The translations under genes were made by a program, and so were the position numbers. Of a stretch of DNA of 64,000 bases, positions 18,430-27,806 are shown piece after piece. Numbering within the stretch: the first letter of the stretch is position 1; every line of letters begins with the position of its first letter. The notes beneath the pieces are model-generated. The model did no database searches, was not told the origin of the DNA, and saw only the letters and a program-made list of their open reading frames with translations. Source of the DNA: CBDDKW01 sp965230425 (GTDB lineage: Bacteria; Pseudomonadota; Gammaproteobacteria; UBA1113); assembly GCA_965230425.1 (NCBI GenBank), contig CBDDKW010000005.1, positions 28,751 to 92,750 on the forward strand. Reading direction: 5' to 3'.

Positions 18430-18696
18430 TTACAGTGCCATCACCACCAATTCCGATGCGGTTAAATCTCGGTAAATAGCATCTAATTGATCTTGGCTTT
18501 GGGCTTGGATGGTCACAGTGATCGCTAAATATTTACCACCTTTGCTCGGGCGAGCTTTGATAGCGCCTTCGGTTAAATCAGGTACATGCGCATGAATAAT
18601 GCTGTAAATGGTTTCTTCAAAGGCATCACTCTGCTCTCCAAATACTTTAATAGGGAACTGACAAGGAAAGGTTAATAATTTTTTATCTTGTGTCAT
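18430..18696 (-). CDS. ybeD: YbeD-like (DUF493) small regulatory protein
   Basis: This is an 88-residue protein reading MTQDKKLLTFPCQFPIKVFG, then HAHVPDLTEGAIKARPSKGG and YLAITVTIQAQSQDQLDAIY, the DUF493/YbeD pattern with an ACT-like fold. The ATG at 18696 is chosen rather than the longer frame at 18732 because it starts with the family's usual N-terminus and overlaps the dat stop by 14 nt, normal for coupled genes. In E. coli ybeD lies between dacA and lipB. Here it follows dat. It is the last gene of the minus-strand run; beyond its stop lies a weak 9-bp inverted repeat (18396-18404 with 18424-18432). Confidence 0.88.
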   Translation of the reverse strand: MTQDKKLLTFPCQFPIKVFGEQSDAFEETIYSIIHAHVPDLTEGAIKARPSKGGKYLAITVTIQAQSQDQLDAIYRDLTASELVVMAL

Positions 18697-19543
18697 GAGA
18701 AAATTGACCTCGGTAAGTTTTATAAAGAGCAATCACTTGCTGCCATACTGGGCCGGCTTTACCGTGTCCCACAGGTTGTTTATCCAACTCAATTACAGGA
18801 ATAATTTCTTTACTTGAACCCGTGAGCCAAACTTCATCTGCTTGACATAATTGCTCGCAACGAATATCGGCCTGTGCATGGGGTATGTTATTTGCCGCTA
18901 ATAATTCTAAAACTAACTCACGCGTTACGCCGAGTAACATATTATTGTCTTTGGGCGGGGTGATCACCTTGCCATCCTTAACCATAAATAAATTACTCGA
19001 TGTTGCTTCAATGGCATTGCCTTGTTTATATAAGATGACTTCATCAGCGCCTTGATTTAAACCTTCTTGGTGTAACAGGACATTAGCCAATAAAGTCGTC
19101 GCTTTTATTTGGCAAAGCTGCCAACGTGAATCTTCCATTAAAACAGCACTGACGCCTTTTTCTAGTACGTCAATAGGGTGGGTATGCAATTGTTGACTAA
19201 AGGCAAAGATGGTTGGATTGATTTTTTCTGGCACTGCTAAGCGTCGCTGGGGTGCTGGGCCACGCGTGATTTGTAGATATAATGATTGATCGCCATCATT
19301 ATTTAAATCCACTAACTTTTGTAGGATAGCTTGCCACTGCTCATCACTGATCGGGATATCAAGTTGGATCCCAGCAAGTGAACGGCGTAGACGACGTAAG
19401 TGTTGTTCGATTCGAAATAATTTACCGCCAAAGACAGGGATCACTTCATAAATGGCGTCACCAAATAAAAACCCACGATCCATGACTGAAACGTGGGCAT
19501 TTTCTAAGGGGAGATATTCACCATTTAAATATGCAATACTCAT
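18683..19543 (-). CDS. dat: D-amino-acid transaminase (class IV, PLP-dependent)
   Basis: This 286-residue fold-type IV aminotransferase reads MSIAYLNGEYLPLENAHVSV and DRGFLFGDAIYEVIPVFGG at the N-terminus. CQIKATTLLANVLLHQEG carries the catalytic Lys at about 147. DEVILYKQGNAIEATSSNLF and later TGSSKEIIPV line the active site. Such enzymes interconvert D-alanine and D-glutamate with their 2-oxo acids and so can feed peptidoglycan synthesis. Branched-chain transaminase or aminodeoxychorismate lyase are related alternatives, but this sequence and the dacA neighbour favour a D-amino-acid enzyme. Its ATG overlaps the dacA stop by 4 nt. It occupies the place where lipB is found in E. coli. Confidence 0.85.
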   Translation of the reverse strand: MSIAYLNGEYLPLENAHVSVMDRGFLFGDAIYEVIPVFGGKLFRIEQHLRRLRRSLAGIQLDIPISDEQWQAILQKLVDLNNDGDQSLYLQITRGPAPQRRLAVPEKINPTIFAFSQQLHTHPIDVLEKGVSAVLMEDSRWQLCQIKATTLLANVLLHQEGLNQGADEVILYKQGNAIEATSSNLFMVKDGKVITPPKDNNMLLGVTRELVLELLAANNIPHAQADIRCEQLCQADEVWLTGSSKEIIPVIELDKQPVGHGKAGPVWQQVIALYKTYRGQFSHDTR

Positions 19544-20778
19544 CCGTGTTGGCTTTGTGTCTGGTCATCATGTGGTTTATGCAAGGATAAGCTAATAGAA
19601 TCCGTGAAACGAGTCCACATGCCACCTTTAGGATCATCACGTAAAGCCACCAGTGGTCGTTTTGCTAATTCCTTGCCAGCAAGACTAATGTTTAATTCAC
19701 CTAGTTGCTTACCTTTTTCCACGGGGGCTTTAATGGGATTATGTAGTGAAGTGACCGCTTGTAAATGATCATATTGGCCATTAGGAATGGTTAGGTACAA
19801 GTCTGCAGTTAAGCCAACGGGTATGGTCTTTTCATTACCAGACCAGATACGTGGGCTAACAACGGTATCACCGGCGCTGTATACCTTATAGGTTTTGTAA
19901 AAACGGAAGCCGTACATTAACAATGCCTGACTATCTTTGGCTCTGGCACTATCACTGGGTGTACCCATGACTACGCTGACCAAGCGCATATTATCTTTTA
20001 AGGCAGAAGAGACTAAGCAATAGCCTGCAGCTTTGGTATGACCCGTTTTGATGCCATCAGCATATTGGTAACGCCATAATAAACGGTTACGGTTAGGCTG
20101 CTTGATGCCATTGAAGGTAAACCATTTTTGTTTATACCAAGGGTAATATTCAGGAAAGTCACGTATCAGTGCTTGCGCTAAAATACCCATGTCTTTAGGG
20201 GTAGTGTAGTGATCTCGATTAGGCATACCAGTAGAATCAACAAAATGACTACCAGTCATACCCAAACGTTGTGCTTCGTGATTCATTAAACCGGCAAAGG
20301 CTTTTTCACTGCCAGCAACATATTCAGCTAAAGCCACGCAGGCATCATTACCTGAATCGACGATGACACCTTGGATTAAGTCATTAACTTTTACTTTTTG
20401 CCCTTGCCTCACAAACATCTTTGAACCACCCATGGCCCACGCATCTTTGCTGATAGTGACTTCATCATCCAAATGGATTTGGCCACTATGTAGGGCTTCT
20501 TCTACTATGTACATGGTCATCATTTTTGTGAGACTAGCAGGTGCCATGCGTTCATCGGCATTTTTTTGTGCAACGATGGTGCTGCTTTGCGCATCCATTA
20601 AGACATAACCTTTAGCGTTGATATCAGGTGCTGCAGGGATTAATGCAGGCAGACTAGGGGGGCGGTGTTCTTTAGCGACAGAGTCAAAAAGCGTGGTTGC
20701 TGATGCAATATTGAACATGCACGTTAATGTGAGAATAGATGCAAAGCTAAGCAGTCTGCGTCCAGAGAAAAGTTTCAT
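19540..20778 (-). CDS. dacA: D-alanyl-D-alanine carboxypeptidase (PBP5/6 family)
   Basis: This 412-residue protein has a signal peptide (LLSFASILTLTCMFNIASAT). All three penicillin-binding motifs are present: SLTK at 82-85, SGN at 142-144 and KTG at 244-246. A C-terminal beta domain follows (KAPVEKGKQLGELNISLAGK). The end, SISLSLHKPHDDQTQSQHG, resembles the amphipathic membrane anchor of PBP5. It trims the terminal D-Ala of peptidoglycan pentapeptides in the periplasm. It is translationally coupled to dat. Its promoter must lie in the 165-bp divergent spacer shared with the plus-strand vgrG at 20944, where no clear box is visible. Confidence 0.95.
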   Translation of the reverse strand: MKLFSGRRLLSFASILTLTCMFNIASATTLFDSVAKEHRPPSLPALIPAAPDINAKGYVLMDAQSSTIVAQKNADERMAPASLTKMMTMYIVEEALHSGQIHLDDEVTISKDAWAMGGSKMFVRQGQKVKVNDLIQGVIVDSGNDACVALAEYVAGSEKAFAGLMNHEAQRLGMTGSHFVDSTGMPNRDHYTTPKDMGILAQALIRDFPEYYPWYKQKWFTFNGIKQPNRNRLLWRYQYADGIKTGHTKAAGYCLVSSALKDNMRLVSVVMGTPSDSARAKDSQALLMYGFRFYKTYKVYSAGDTVVSPRIWSGNEKTIPVGLTADLYLTIPNGQYDHLQAVTSLHNPIKAPVEKGKQLGELNISLAGKELAKRPLVALRDDPKGGMWTRFTDSISLSLHKPHDDQTQSQHG

Positions 20779-20943
20779 TATTGTTCCACCCGTATGGTTA
20801 CTGATTCTTGCTAATGTACCATATGTTGTGGTCTAGATTCGAGTATTTTGTAACTTGCTTTGATGCCATAAAAGTTTTCAGGTGCTGCTTTTTATTATAT
20901 ATTAAATATGATTTTATGTATTTTCTGTGTGTAGGTAAAAGCA

Positions 20944-22872
20944 ATGCGTTGGAAACTTTCTATTGCCGGTAAAGTGCAGATCTGGGTGCATATAAGCCAT
21001 TTTAGTGTGGAGCAGTTTAGTTTCTCCAGTATTTACACCATTGAATTGACAGTCATTGCGCACCACGCCATTGATGAAGCCAAGTTAATGGCCCAGTACG
21101 CAGTACTGTATGATGAAATCCAAAGTGTCTATTTATATGGTGTAATTGCCCAGGTTATTGTTGCTCAGCAAACCCAGGGCCATTGGGCCTATACACTGAA
21201 GATAAAATCACCGTTGCATTTACTGAGACTGAAGGTGACGCCGCGTTGTCTTGCTAATCAGCAGGTTGACCAGATGGTACGCAATTTGCTTGCTGATACT
21301 ATGCCTTGGCCTGTCACTATCCAGTGGCGTTCGCAAAAAAGTCAGCTCACTCGGGACTTCACCTTACAGCAGCAGGAAACAGATTATGCAGTATTAGAGC
21401 GCTTACTAAGAGAATATAATATGCATTACTGCTTTGTTCATAAACAAGCAGCACCAGTATTACGGATCAGTGATGATATTGCCCAGTTGTCTGAGCGACA
21501 ACAAGCAGCTATGCAGCTATCTACACGGTCGGGTTTATGCAATTTTGGTCTCAGCGGTCATCTAGTGCAGGAAACACAACGACTTGGTGCACGGGAGCTG
21601 GTAGTAGAAACTACATATCTGGATTTTGAATTAGGTCAAACCATATACTGCCATGATGGTAGCGAGGGTACTATCTACCGTATTGTTGCAATGCACTGGC
21701 AAGTACAATGCGCTTTACCTATGGGTGGGCAAGGAAATAGTATTAAAAATAGACTCTCGCTTATGCCACTGCCGCAATCATATGAGCTTCAATTACCGCA
21801 AGTTGCGCAATTACCGGCTTGTCTTTGGTCTGGACGTGTTCAGTATCGTAATAGGGCAATAGCTTATGCAACAGATGTGATTGATACACCAACCAAGCAG
21901 CCAGCGAATCAGCAGCAGCATATAGGTCAAGATGTTTACAAAAAAACTCAGGCCAATGCATCCTCACAGCAAGAGCAAGCATCAACACCCACTGCAATGG
22001 ATAGCCAAGGCTGCTACCAAGTTGCGATGAATTTCGCTAAAGGTGATAAGCAATCTATCACCCATGCTATTCAGCCCTTACAGCAATTAGCGGGGCAGAG
22101 TACTGAGCATGCGGCTTATGGAGTGCAGCACCCTATTGCTCCAGAGACATATGTTGCTGCTTTTCCCCTAAATAATGATGGTGAACAATTAGTCTTGATG
22201 GGAGCTATCAACGATGGATTAAGTCCGGTGACCAGCGTCAACGTCACGGAGAATATTTTACAAACAGCATCAGGGCATGCATTAGTGATTGATGATTGGT
22301 TAGCAGCAGCGCGTTTAAGCTTATCCACTCAGGAGGGCCAACAGCAGCTACAGTTCAGTGCGGGCCAACAAGCTGGGATCCAAATGAAAAATCATTTAGG
22401 TGATATAGCCATCAGTGCCGGCGCTAAAATAATGCAAAAGGTGGGCCAAGATTTTACTGTAGTCGTTGAAGCGGATATGCAACAAATGGCTAATAAAGAC
22501 CTACATATTCAGTCTGGCCAGGCAGATGTACAGCTCTTGACGCAACAGCAGGCAAAAATTTCAGCAAAAGGCACAGTTTGCATACAAGCGAAAGGTAAGT
22601 TAACAAGCCATAGCGAAAAAAATATAAATTTTTTTAGTGATGCCAATTTACAAATAATTAGCGAAAAAAATGCTATAAATATCCACGCCTTAACTGATGT
22701 CAGCCACTCTCATGCAAGCAATAGGTTCAAATGTACAGCAGCACAAACATTGGTCTTAGACAATGGCCATTGCCAAATTAGCCTTAAAAAAAATTCACTA
22801 TCAATCAATGCCCTGGAAATAATTCTTGATGCAAAACAGATATATTTACCGGCTGAAACATTGTGTCAATGA
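20944..22872 (+). CDS. Divergent VgrG-like T6SS spike protein
   Basis: This 642-residue protein keeps the VgrG plan with low similarity to the other two: FSSIYTIELTVIAHHAIDEA, GVIAQVIVAQQTQGHWAYTL, LQQQETDYAVLERLLREYNM near residue 140-160, and ISLMPLPQ-type turns later. From about residue 450 it has the repetitive beta-prism pattern (DIAISAGAKIMQKVGQDFTV, IQSGQADVQLLTQQQAKISA). The middle is Gln/Ala-rich and lacks the clear RVGTEVAV-type OB core seen in the VgrG at 481. No extra toxin domain is visible. The 1267-residue gene follows after 131 bp and may encode its cargo. It is separated from the main T6SS block by three core genes on the other strand. Confidence 0.75.
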   Translation: MRWKLSIAGKVQIWVHISHFSVEQFSFSSIYTIELTVIAHHAIDEAKLMAQYAVLYDEIQSVYLYGVIAQVIVAQQTQGHWAYTLKIKSPLHLLRLKVTPRCLANQQVDQMVRNLLADTMPWPVTIQWRSQKSQLTRDFTLQQQETDYAVLERLLREYNMHYCFVHKQAAPVLRISDDIAQLSERQQAAMQLSTRSGLCNFGLSGHLVQETQRLGARELVVETTYLDFELGQTIYCHDGSEGTIYRIVAMHWQVQCALPMGGQGNSIKNRLSLMPLPQSYELQLPQVAQLPACLWSGRVQYRNRAIAYATDVIDTPTKQPANQQQHIGQDVYKKTQANASSQQEQASTPTAMDSQGCYQVAMNFAKGDKQSITHAIQPLQQLAGQSTEHAAYGVQHPIAPETYVAAFPLNNDGEQLVLMGAINDGLSPVTSVNVTENILQTASGHALVIDDWLAAARLSLSTQEGQQQLQFSAGQQAGIQMKNHLGDIAISAGAKIMQKVGQDFTVVVEADMQQMANKDLHIQSGQADVQLLTQQQAKISAKGTVCIQAKGKLTSHSEKNINFFSDANLQIISEKNAINIHALTDVSHSHASNRFKCTAAQTLVLDNGHCQISLKKNSLSINALEIILDAKQIYLPAETLCQ

Positions 22873-23003
22873 TTAAGAGAGTTGCAAGAGGAGAAACTGG
22901 CACACTCTTCAGGCTGTGCTATACCTAGAAATATTCAAGAAAAAAATAACAACTTGTATTTTGTCGTAAAGGATAATACACAATAACTCAAGGGGCCTGG
23001 ATA

Positions 23004-26000
23004 ATGGCTGGAAGCGAGCACAGCAAACGTAAAAGTCAATCTGTTACTACCATCAGTCAGCAAAACATGGAAGAAGTGACTGAACATTGGTTACTATTAG
23101 AAAAAGTATTCGCATCATTACGTGAAAAAGCGCATAAGCTATACGAACGTCGCGGTAATACAGATAAACCTGTCAGTGAAAATGAACTCAATAGTCTCCT
23201 TAGTGCTTTAGCTGCATTCAATCGCCAATTACAGCAATTTTACCATGGACAATTAGCTTATTATTTGCAGTTAATAGTCAATGAAAAAGAAACCAATGCT
23301 AATTCAGGTATGCAAATGGTTTTCCATAATTTACTAGCCGCACATTTAACGCCCTTAGATGTTAAGCCAGACGAGCAGCGAGGTAAAGATGGCTTCGTAC
23401 GTGATCAGGATAATGTTAAAAATTTCAGTATATTTGATTTTGAAGAAGCACTCGATAGTATTTATCAACAAATTAAAACAATTTTCGATAAATTAAGCAA
23501 GGAAAATAGCCATTGTGAGCTGCATAAATCATTTGCTGATTACTATCACGTCCATCACCTTGCACAGCAACAGAGGCAGAGCACAGATGATAAATTTGTA
23601 TTATGTTGGCATGTAGACAAACAACAATGGGTCAAGTTCATCCCTAATAAGTCTGGCAGAATATCAATTTATACACTATCAAACGATTCCCCAGCAAGTA
23701 CGCAACAAATATTTAAACGTGTGAAAGATAAAGCAACACGTGCGCAACTCATAGGAGCAGGAGCAGTTTATCGCTATGCACCAGATAGCAGTGCTGAATT
23801 TAGCTTATCTTTATATAAAAACGCAGAAGCAAATTACGAATTAATTCAGCATGGCTGTTTAACTGGGTTAGTCAGGACGTATGATTTTGGTAAACAGTGC
23901 TGGCAGGGTTCTCAAATACAACCCAGGAGTGAAGATAAACAGCAGGCTAGCATTACTGCTTGGCAGGTGAAAGAACAATGTCGAGTGAAATTTTCAATTT
24001 CAAAAAGTGGCCAACTAAAAATAAGCAAGCGTAGCAAGGAGGGGTGGGTAGACATCACTAGTGCTGAGAAAGAGCAATATATGAATGCTGTCTATAAATC
24101 CTCACCTGTTAGTAATGATGATTTTCGCATTGTATTTACCAAAACTCAAGAACATTTTGAAACCTGCTTAGAAAAACAATATGAAAATCTTCAAGAAATT
24201 AGGGAGATCAAGAGTACGGCTATCGAACGTGAGCCAATCGAGCTTGGTAATACGGTTGCATGGCGTAAAGGTGACGAGAAGCTTGTAAAGTTTATTGTAA
24301 GTGAACGTGGTGATGATGCTACGACAACAAAAGCTAAGCAATATGCCGGTTTGAAAATACAAGTACAAAAAGGTAATAAGTGGCGGGCTGTAGAGGTACA
24401 GGATTATCCTAAATATGTTGGTGATGGTGTGCTTTACCACAGTCCAAATAGCCAAGTATATTTTAATATGCTGTATTCAAGCCAAAGTGTAATGGAAGCA
24501 GCCGTCGTGCAATGTGTGGCTGCAAATTTACGTGATACTACACGTTATTTAGGCCATCAAATTAATATAGAAAAAGCAAAGCTGGCTCACTCTACTTTAT
24601 CTTTAAGCGGACTTAAGGCATTTGCGGAGCTGTTTGTCAGTGGTGATACGACTTCTATGCGTAAGTTGGCGCGTTCAACTTCACAGTTAGTTCTTAAAAA
24701 AGCAACAGAAAAAGCCAGAGCGTTGCCAAGCGCATCACAAACAGCAGGAAAATTACGTAGAGCCATGAGTTTGCGAGATGCCACTGCTACGACGTCAGGA
24801 GAACCCAGTTCTCCCCAAAACTCTCAAGAAGGTCGACTATCAGGACTACGCAAACGCGCAGCGACGATTCAACATGATGGTTCAGCACAATTAGCTGCTG
24901 CTGTGGCGGCTGCGAAAGCAGGTAGTCGAGAAAAGATAGCCTCATCTAAACGAGCATTCCTACGTAAAACAACATCTGAACGTGATACCAGAGCATCTGA
25001 GAATAGTCGCTCTTATTCAATGATTCATGCGTCAACATCCCATGCGACTGCTGCCAATAGTCCGGTTATGTCTAGTGCTCAAATTGCAGATGCTTTACGG
25101 CAATTAGAGCAGCCGTCAGATCAAGCAAGTAGAGTACGGCCAGATGAAAATGAAGACACTGGCATAACCCAAGCAGTAGTAAATAGTGCACAGCAAGAAC
25201 CATCTACAGTTCAGTCAGAACTTCCTCAAGAAGAGCTACCTAGAGATCCAAGCCCGCCTATAGTTAATGCTAACACTCTTGATGAGGGTTTTACGCCATC
25301 TGAAGATAGAGTATCAGAGGTAGATGACGCTGGTTCAGTAGGCGGCGATGTGGCCACAAGTGGCTCTGACGATGATGATACCAGGCAAGACTTCGCTGCT
25401 GATAAACCTAATACAGATGAAACTGCATACTCAGGTACAGAAAGTGAGTATGACCAGGAAGGTGTAGGTGATGCGGGTTCCGATGAGGGGGCTGCAATGG
25501 ATACTCAACTGCAGCAAAACTCAATGCTTATTGAATTAACTGGGCGCGTTATTCCACTCAATATCAGTGCCTTGGTGCCCGAAAACGTCCAACGAGATTT
25601 TGAAGTAAGTCGTGAACACGTACTCACTATGCAAGGTCGATTTAAAGCCTATGATGCTGACGATTTGAATGCAGTCGTTGAGAGCAAACTCAACAACTTT
25701 CAGATGTTATATTTGCGTGAAGGCAAGTCACAATCAGCAAAACTATCAGCATTAGCAGCGTTATTGGCCAGTTTAAAGCAAGATGTTGCTCAAATAAATG
25801 AATTGAAAAATTTCGATTATTTAGATTTTTATAATAATGTTGAGTTATTAACTAAAAAGTATCACGCATTGGTGCATTGGTGCAAAGTTTTGGTTGCCAC
25901 TGAAACAGAATTCACAGCATTGCAAAAAGTAATTTTCACACCTGCCGGTGAACTGTTAATACGTCAAGAAAATCTTAATAAGCTAATTGAATATGCTACA

Positions 26001-26807
26001 GCAGTAACAGGCATTAAACAGCAGTTTACTACGCTTTATAATGGTATGACTGAGTTTTTCAACGCAGTACGTGAATTACCAGAGCGGCAATTACCTCAAT
26101 TTGTGCATACCACTTGGCAAAGTGAACGATACCAAGAGTCATGGGGATTTGAATTTTCTCCAGGTCAATACACTATTGAGTCGCAATCAGGCCAATTCTA
26201 TATACGCACGGTCGATGATAGTGATGCGATCATCCTTTCAAGTGATAGTGAGTTGGATAAAGACACGCTTTCCTTACTCATTCACGATATTTATAAAAAT
26301 TACCGTTTAGCATCTGAACGTAAGATTGAAATTAAGCAAGCAGAGAGTTCATTAATTGAATCACTTGTTTATGGCTTGAAGAAATTAGGTGTGCCTAGTT
26401 CAGCGATTGTGATTAGTGCACCAGACTGCAATCTAACGGCGAAGCAATTATACGCCAATGTTAAGCGTGCTGAACATTATCGCGCTGCTCCATCTAACAC
26501 TGCAACATTACTGCCGGAACTTGAAGCTATTGAACATGCAGATACGGAGATACGTGCACAAAGGAAAAGATATGAAGCCACTGTGGAACAATTAGTAACT
26601 TCGGGCTTCTTAAAACGACCCACTAATGATGAGCGCTTAGCTCGGCGACAATTATCTACATTTCGATTGCCTAAAGGCATGGTAATTGCGGCACAAAATG
26701 ATGATCAACAAGCTATTAGAATGTCTTGTGGTGTTGAGGCAGCAAGGCAAGGAGACAAGAAAATTTCAACAACTGCAACTTATAGAAATGGAGGACGTGC
26801 CTATTGA
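23004..26807 (+). CDS. Large hypothetical protein (1267 aa) with repeated beta modules and an acidic central region; candidate T6SS cargo
   Basis: No family is recognised. The N-terminal 180 residues are helical. Three related modules follow at about 197-290, 319-395 and 416-505, each opening with a Trp or Cys-Trp strand and a VKF core (WHVDKQQWVKFI, WQVKEQCRVKFS, WRKGDEKLVKFI), and a weaker fourth near 1043 (WGFEFSPGQYTIESQSGQFY). Residues 590-740 are Ser/Ala/Arg-rich. Residues 756-834 are very acidic and probably disordered. The rest is helical. There is no signal peptide or membrane segment. AGGGG lies 12 nt before the ATG. Its position right after a vgrG suggests a secreted effector. The repeat modules could also bind host or partner molecules. 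Confidence 0.7.
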   Translation: MAGSEHSKRKSQSVTTISQQNMEEVTEHWLLLEKVFASLREKAHKLYERRGNTDKPVSENELNSLLSALAAFNRQLQQFYHGQLAYYLQLIVNEKETNANSGMQMVFHNLLAAHLTPLDVKPDEQRGKDGFVRDQDNVKNFSIFDFEEALDSIYQQIKTIFDKLSKENSHCELHKSFADYYHVHHLAQQQRQSTDDKFVLCWHVDKQQWVKFIPNKSGRISIYTLSNDSPASTQQIFKRVKDKATRAQLIGAGAVYRYAPDSSAEFSLSLYKNAEANYELIQHGCLTGLVRTYDFGKQCWQGSQIQPRSEDKQQASITAWQVKEQCRVKFSISKSGQLKISKRSKEGWVDITSAEKEQYMNAVYKSSPVSNDDFRIVFTKTQEHFETCLEKQYENLQEIREIKSTAIEREPIELGNTVAWRKGDEKLVKFIVSERGDDATTTKAKQYAGLKIQVQKGNKWRAVEVQDYPKYVGDGVLYHSPNSQVYFNMLYSSQSVMEAAVVQCVAANLRDTTRYLGHQINIEKAKLAHSTLSLSGLKAFAELFVSGDTTSMRKLARSTSQLVLKKATEKARALPSASQTAGKLRRAMSLRDATATTSGEPSSPQNSQEGRLSGLRKRAATIQHDGSAQLAAAVAAAKAGSREKIASSKRAFLRKTTSERDTRASENSRSYSMIHASTSHATAANSPVMSSAQIADALRQLEQPSDQASRVRPDENEDTGITQAVVNSAQQEPSTVQSELPQEELPRDPSPPIVNANTLDEGFTPSEDRVSEVDDAGSVGGDVATSGSDDDDTRQDFAADKPNTDETAYSGTESEYDQEGVGDAGSDEGAAMDTQLQQNSMLIELTGRVIPLNISALVPENVQRDFEVSREHVLTMQGRFKAYDADDLNAVVESKLNNFQMLYLREGKSQSAKLSALAALLASLKQDVAQINELKNFDYLDFYNNVELLTKKYHALVHWCKVLVATETEFTALQKVIFTPAGELLIRQENLNKLIEYATAVTGIKQQFTTLYNGMTEFFNAVRELPERQLPQFVHTTWQSERYQESWGFEFSPGQYTIESQSGQFYIRTVDDSDAIILSSDSELDKDTLSLLIHDIYKNYRLASERKIEIKQAESSLIESLVYGLKKLGVPSSAIVISAPDCNLTAKQLYANVKRAEHYRAAPSNTATLLPELEAIEHADTEIRAQRKRYEATVEQLVTSGFLKRPTNDERLARRQLSTFRLPKGMVIAAQNDDQQAIRMSCGVEAARQGDKKISTTATYRNGGRAY

Positions 26808-26869
26808 GAAGAAAGAATAACCAGTTATGTTCGTAGTGTTTTATCGTAAAATACTGCGAGTGTAAAGTT

Positions 26870-26991
26870 CACCTCGGGATGATGACTACCCCATTCGCCC
26901 TTCTCCTTCCCGAGGTGGACACCTTAACTGACATGACTACGCCTGCTTCAGGAGATGACTACCCCATTCGCCCTTTTTTCCTGGGGCAGGC
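26870..26991. repeat. Two hairpins with different stems but identical 22-nt loops
   Basis: Hairpin 1 pairs CACCTCGGGA (26870-26879) with TCCCGAGGTG (26908-26917). Hairpin 2 pairs GCCTGCTTCAGGA (26941-26953) with TCCTGGGGCAGGC (26979-26991), using two wobble pairs. Both loops hold the same 22 nt, starting GATGACTACC and ending CGCCCTT (26881-26902 and 26954-26975). They lie between the convergent 1267-residue gene and rlpA. They may act as terminators, but the conserved loop is not explained by that. A further weak hairpin lies at 26835-26855. Confidence 0.85.
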
Positions 26992-27004
26992 CCCCTAATA
27001 CTAC

Positions 27005-27805
27005 TTAAATTAATCTGATAATTCCATGAAGCCCAGCAGCTTTTAATTCTTCAGTGATGGCCTCACCCGCAAACTGTGTTTCTAGCGGACCTATTTGTAC
27101 TCGATAAATGGGTTGTTTTTGGTAATCGGCTTGATAGATGTTGACGGCTGTATGCGTGATGAGTTTAATTTTTTCTGCAAGGCGTTCCGCGTTAGTAAAT
27201 CGTTTAAATGAGCCTACTTGGACAAATAATTGAGCGCGGTGATTGCGTTGATAATTTGGGTTAGAACTATTATTCCTACTTGTAGGTGACGTTAAAGCTT
27301 CAACCTCAACCCTGGCAGTTCCTTTACCTAACATGTCTAGCTTTTTTGCTGCAGCGTAGGATAAATCAATAATTCTGCCTTCATGAAAAGGTCCACGGTC
27401 ATTAACTTTGACAATAATAGCTTTGTCATTTTCCAAGTTTCTCACGCGTACATAGCAGGGTAAGGGTAAATTCTTATTTGCTGCAGTCATGGCAAACATA
27501 TCATAGGGTTCACCACTGGAAGTTAGGCGACCATGAAATTTTGTGCCATACCAAGAGGCGATACCCTGAGCGTGATAGCCATTGGCTGTTTTCAAAACAT
27601 AATAGCGTTTACCGTGCACGACGTAAGAATCCGGATTGCCATAAGGGCTAAGTGGCTCAGTCACGGGGATCGGATCGGCAATGCCCGTAATATCAATATA
27701 ATGATCGGGTGCACCGTCTTGAGCCAGTGCTACGGCATTAAAACAATTGAATATCACTAGGATCACAAGCAAGCGTACTATCAATGTAGATTTATTTATT
27801 TCCAT
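27005..27805 (-). CDS. rlpA: RlpA-like septal-ring lytic transglycosylase / lipoprotein-type protein
   Basis: This 266-residue protein begins with a hydrophobic signal segment (LIVRLLVILVIFNCFNAVAL). The double-psi beta-barrel domain covers about residues 80-165: QGIASWYGTKFHGRLTSSGE, YDMFAMTAANKNLPLPCYVR and VKVNDRGPFHEGRIIDLSYA. A C-terminal SPOR domain (QLFVQVGSFKRFTNAERLAE to the end) binds denuded septal glycan. No clear lipobox cysteine is visible. RlpA cleaves naked glycan strands during division in some bacteria. In this cluster it is one base from the htpX-like gene and in the place expected between mltB/rodA and dacA. Confidence 0.92.
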   Translation of the reverse strand: MEINKSTLIVRLLVILVIFNCFNAVALAQDGAPDHYIDITGIADPIPVTEPLSPYGNPDSYVVHGKRYYVLKTANGYHAQGIASWYGTKFHGRLTSSGEPYDMFAMTAANKNLPLPCYVRVRNLENDKAIIVKVNDRGPFHEGRIIDLSYAAAKKLDMLGKGTARVEVEALTSPTSRNNSSNPNYQRNHRAQLFVQVGSFKRFTNAERLAEKIKLITHTAVNIYQADYQKQPIYRVQIGPLETQFAGEAITEELKAAGLHGIIRLI

Positions 27806-27806
27806 A

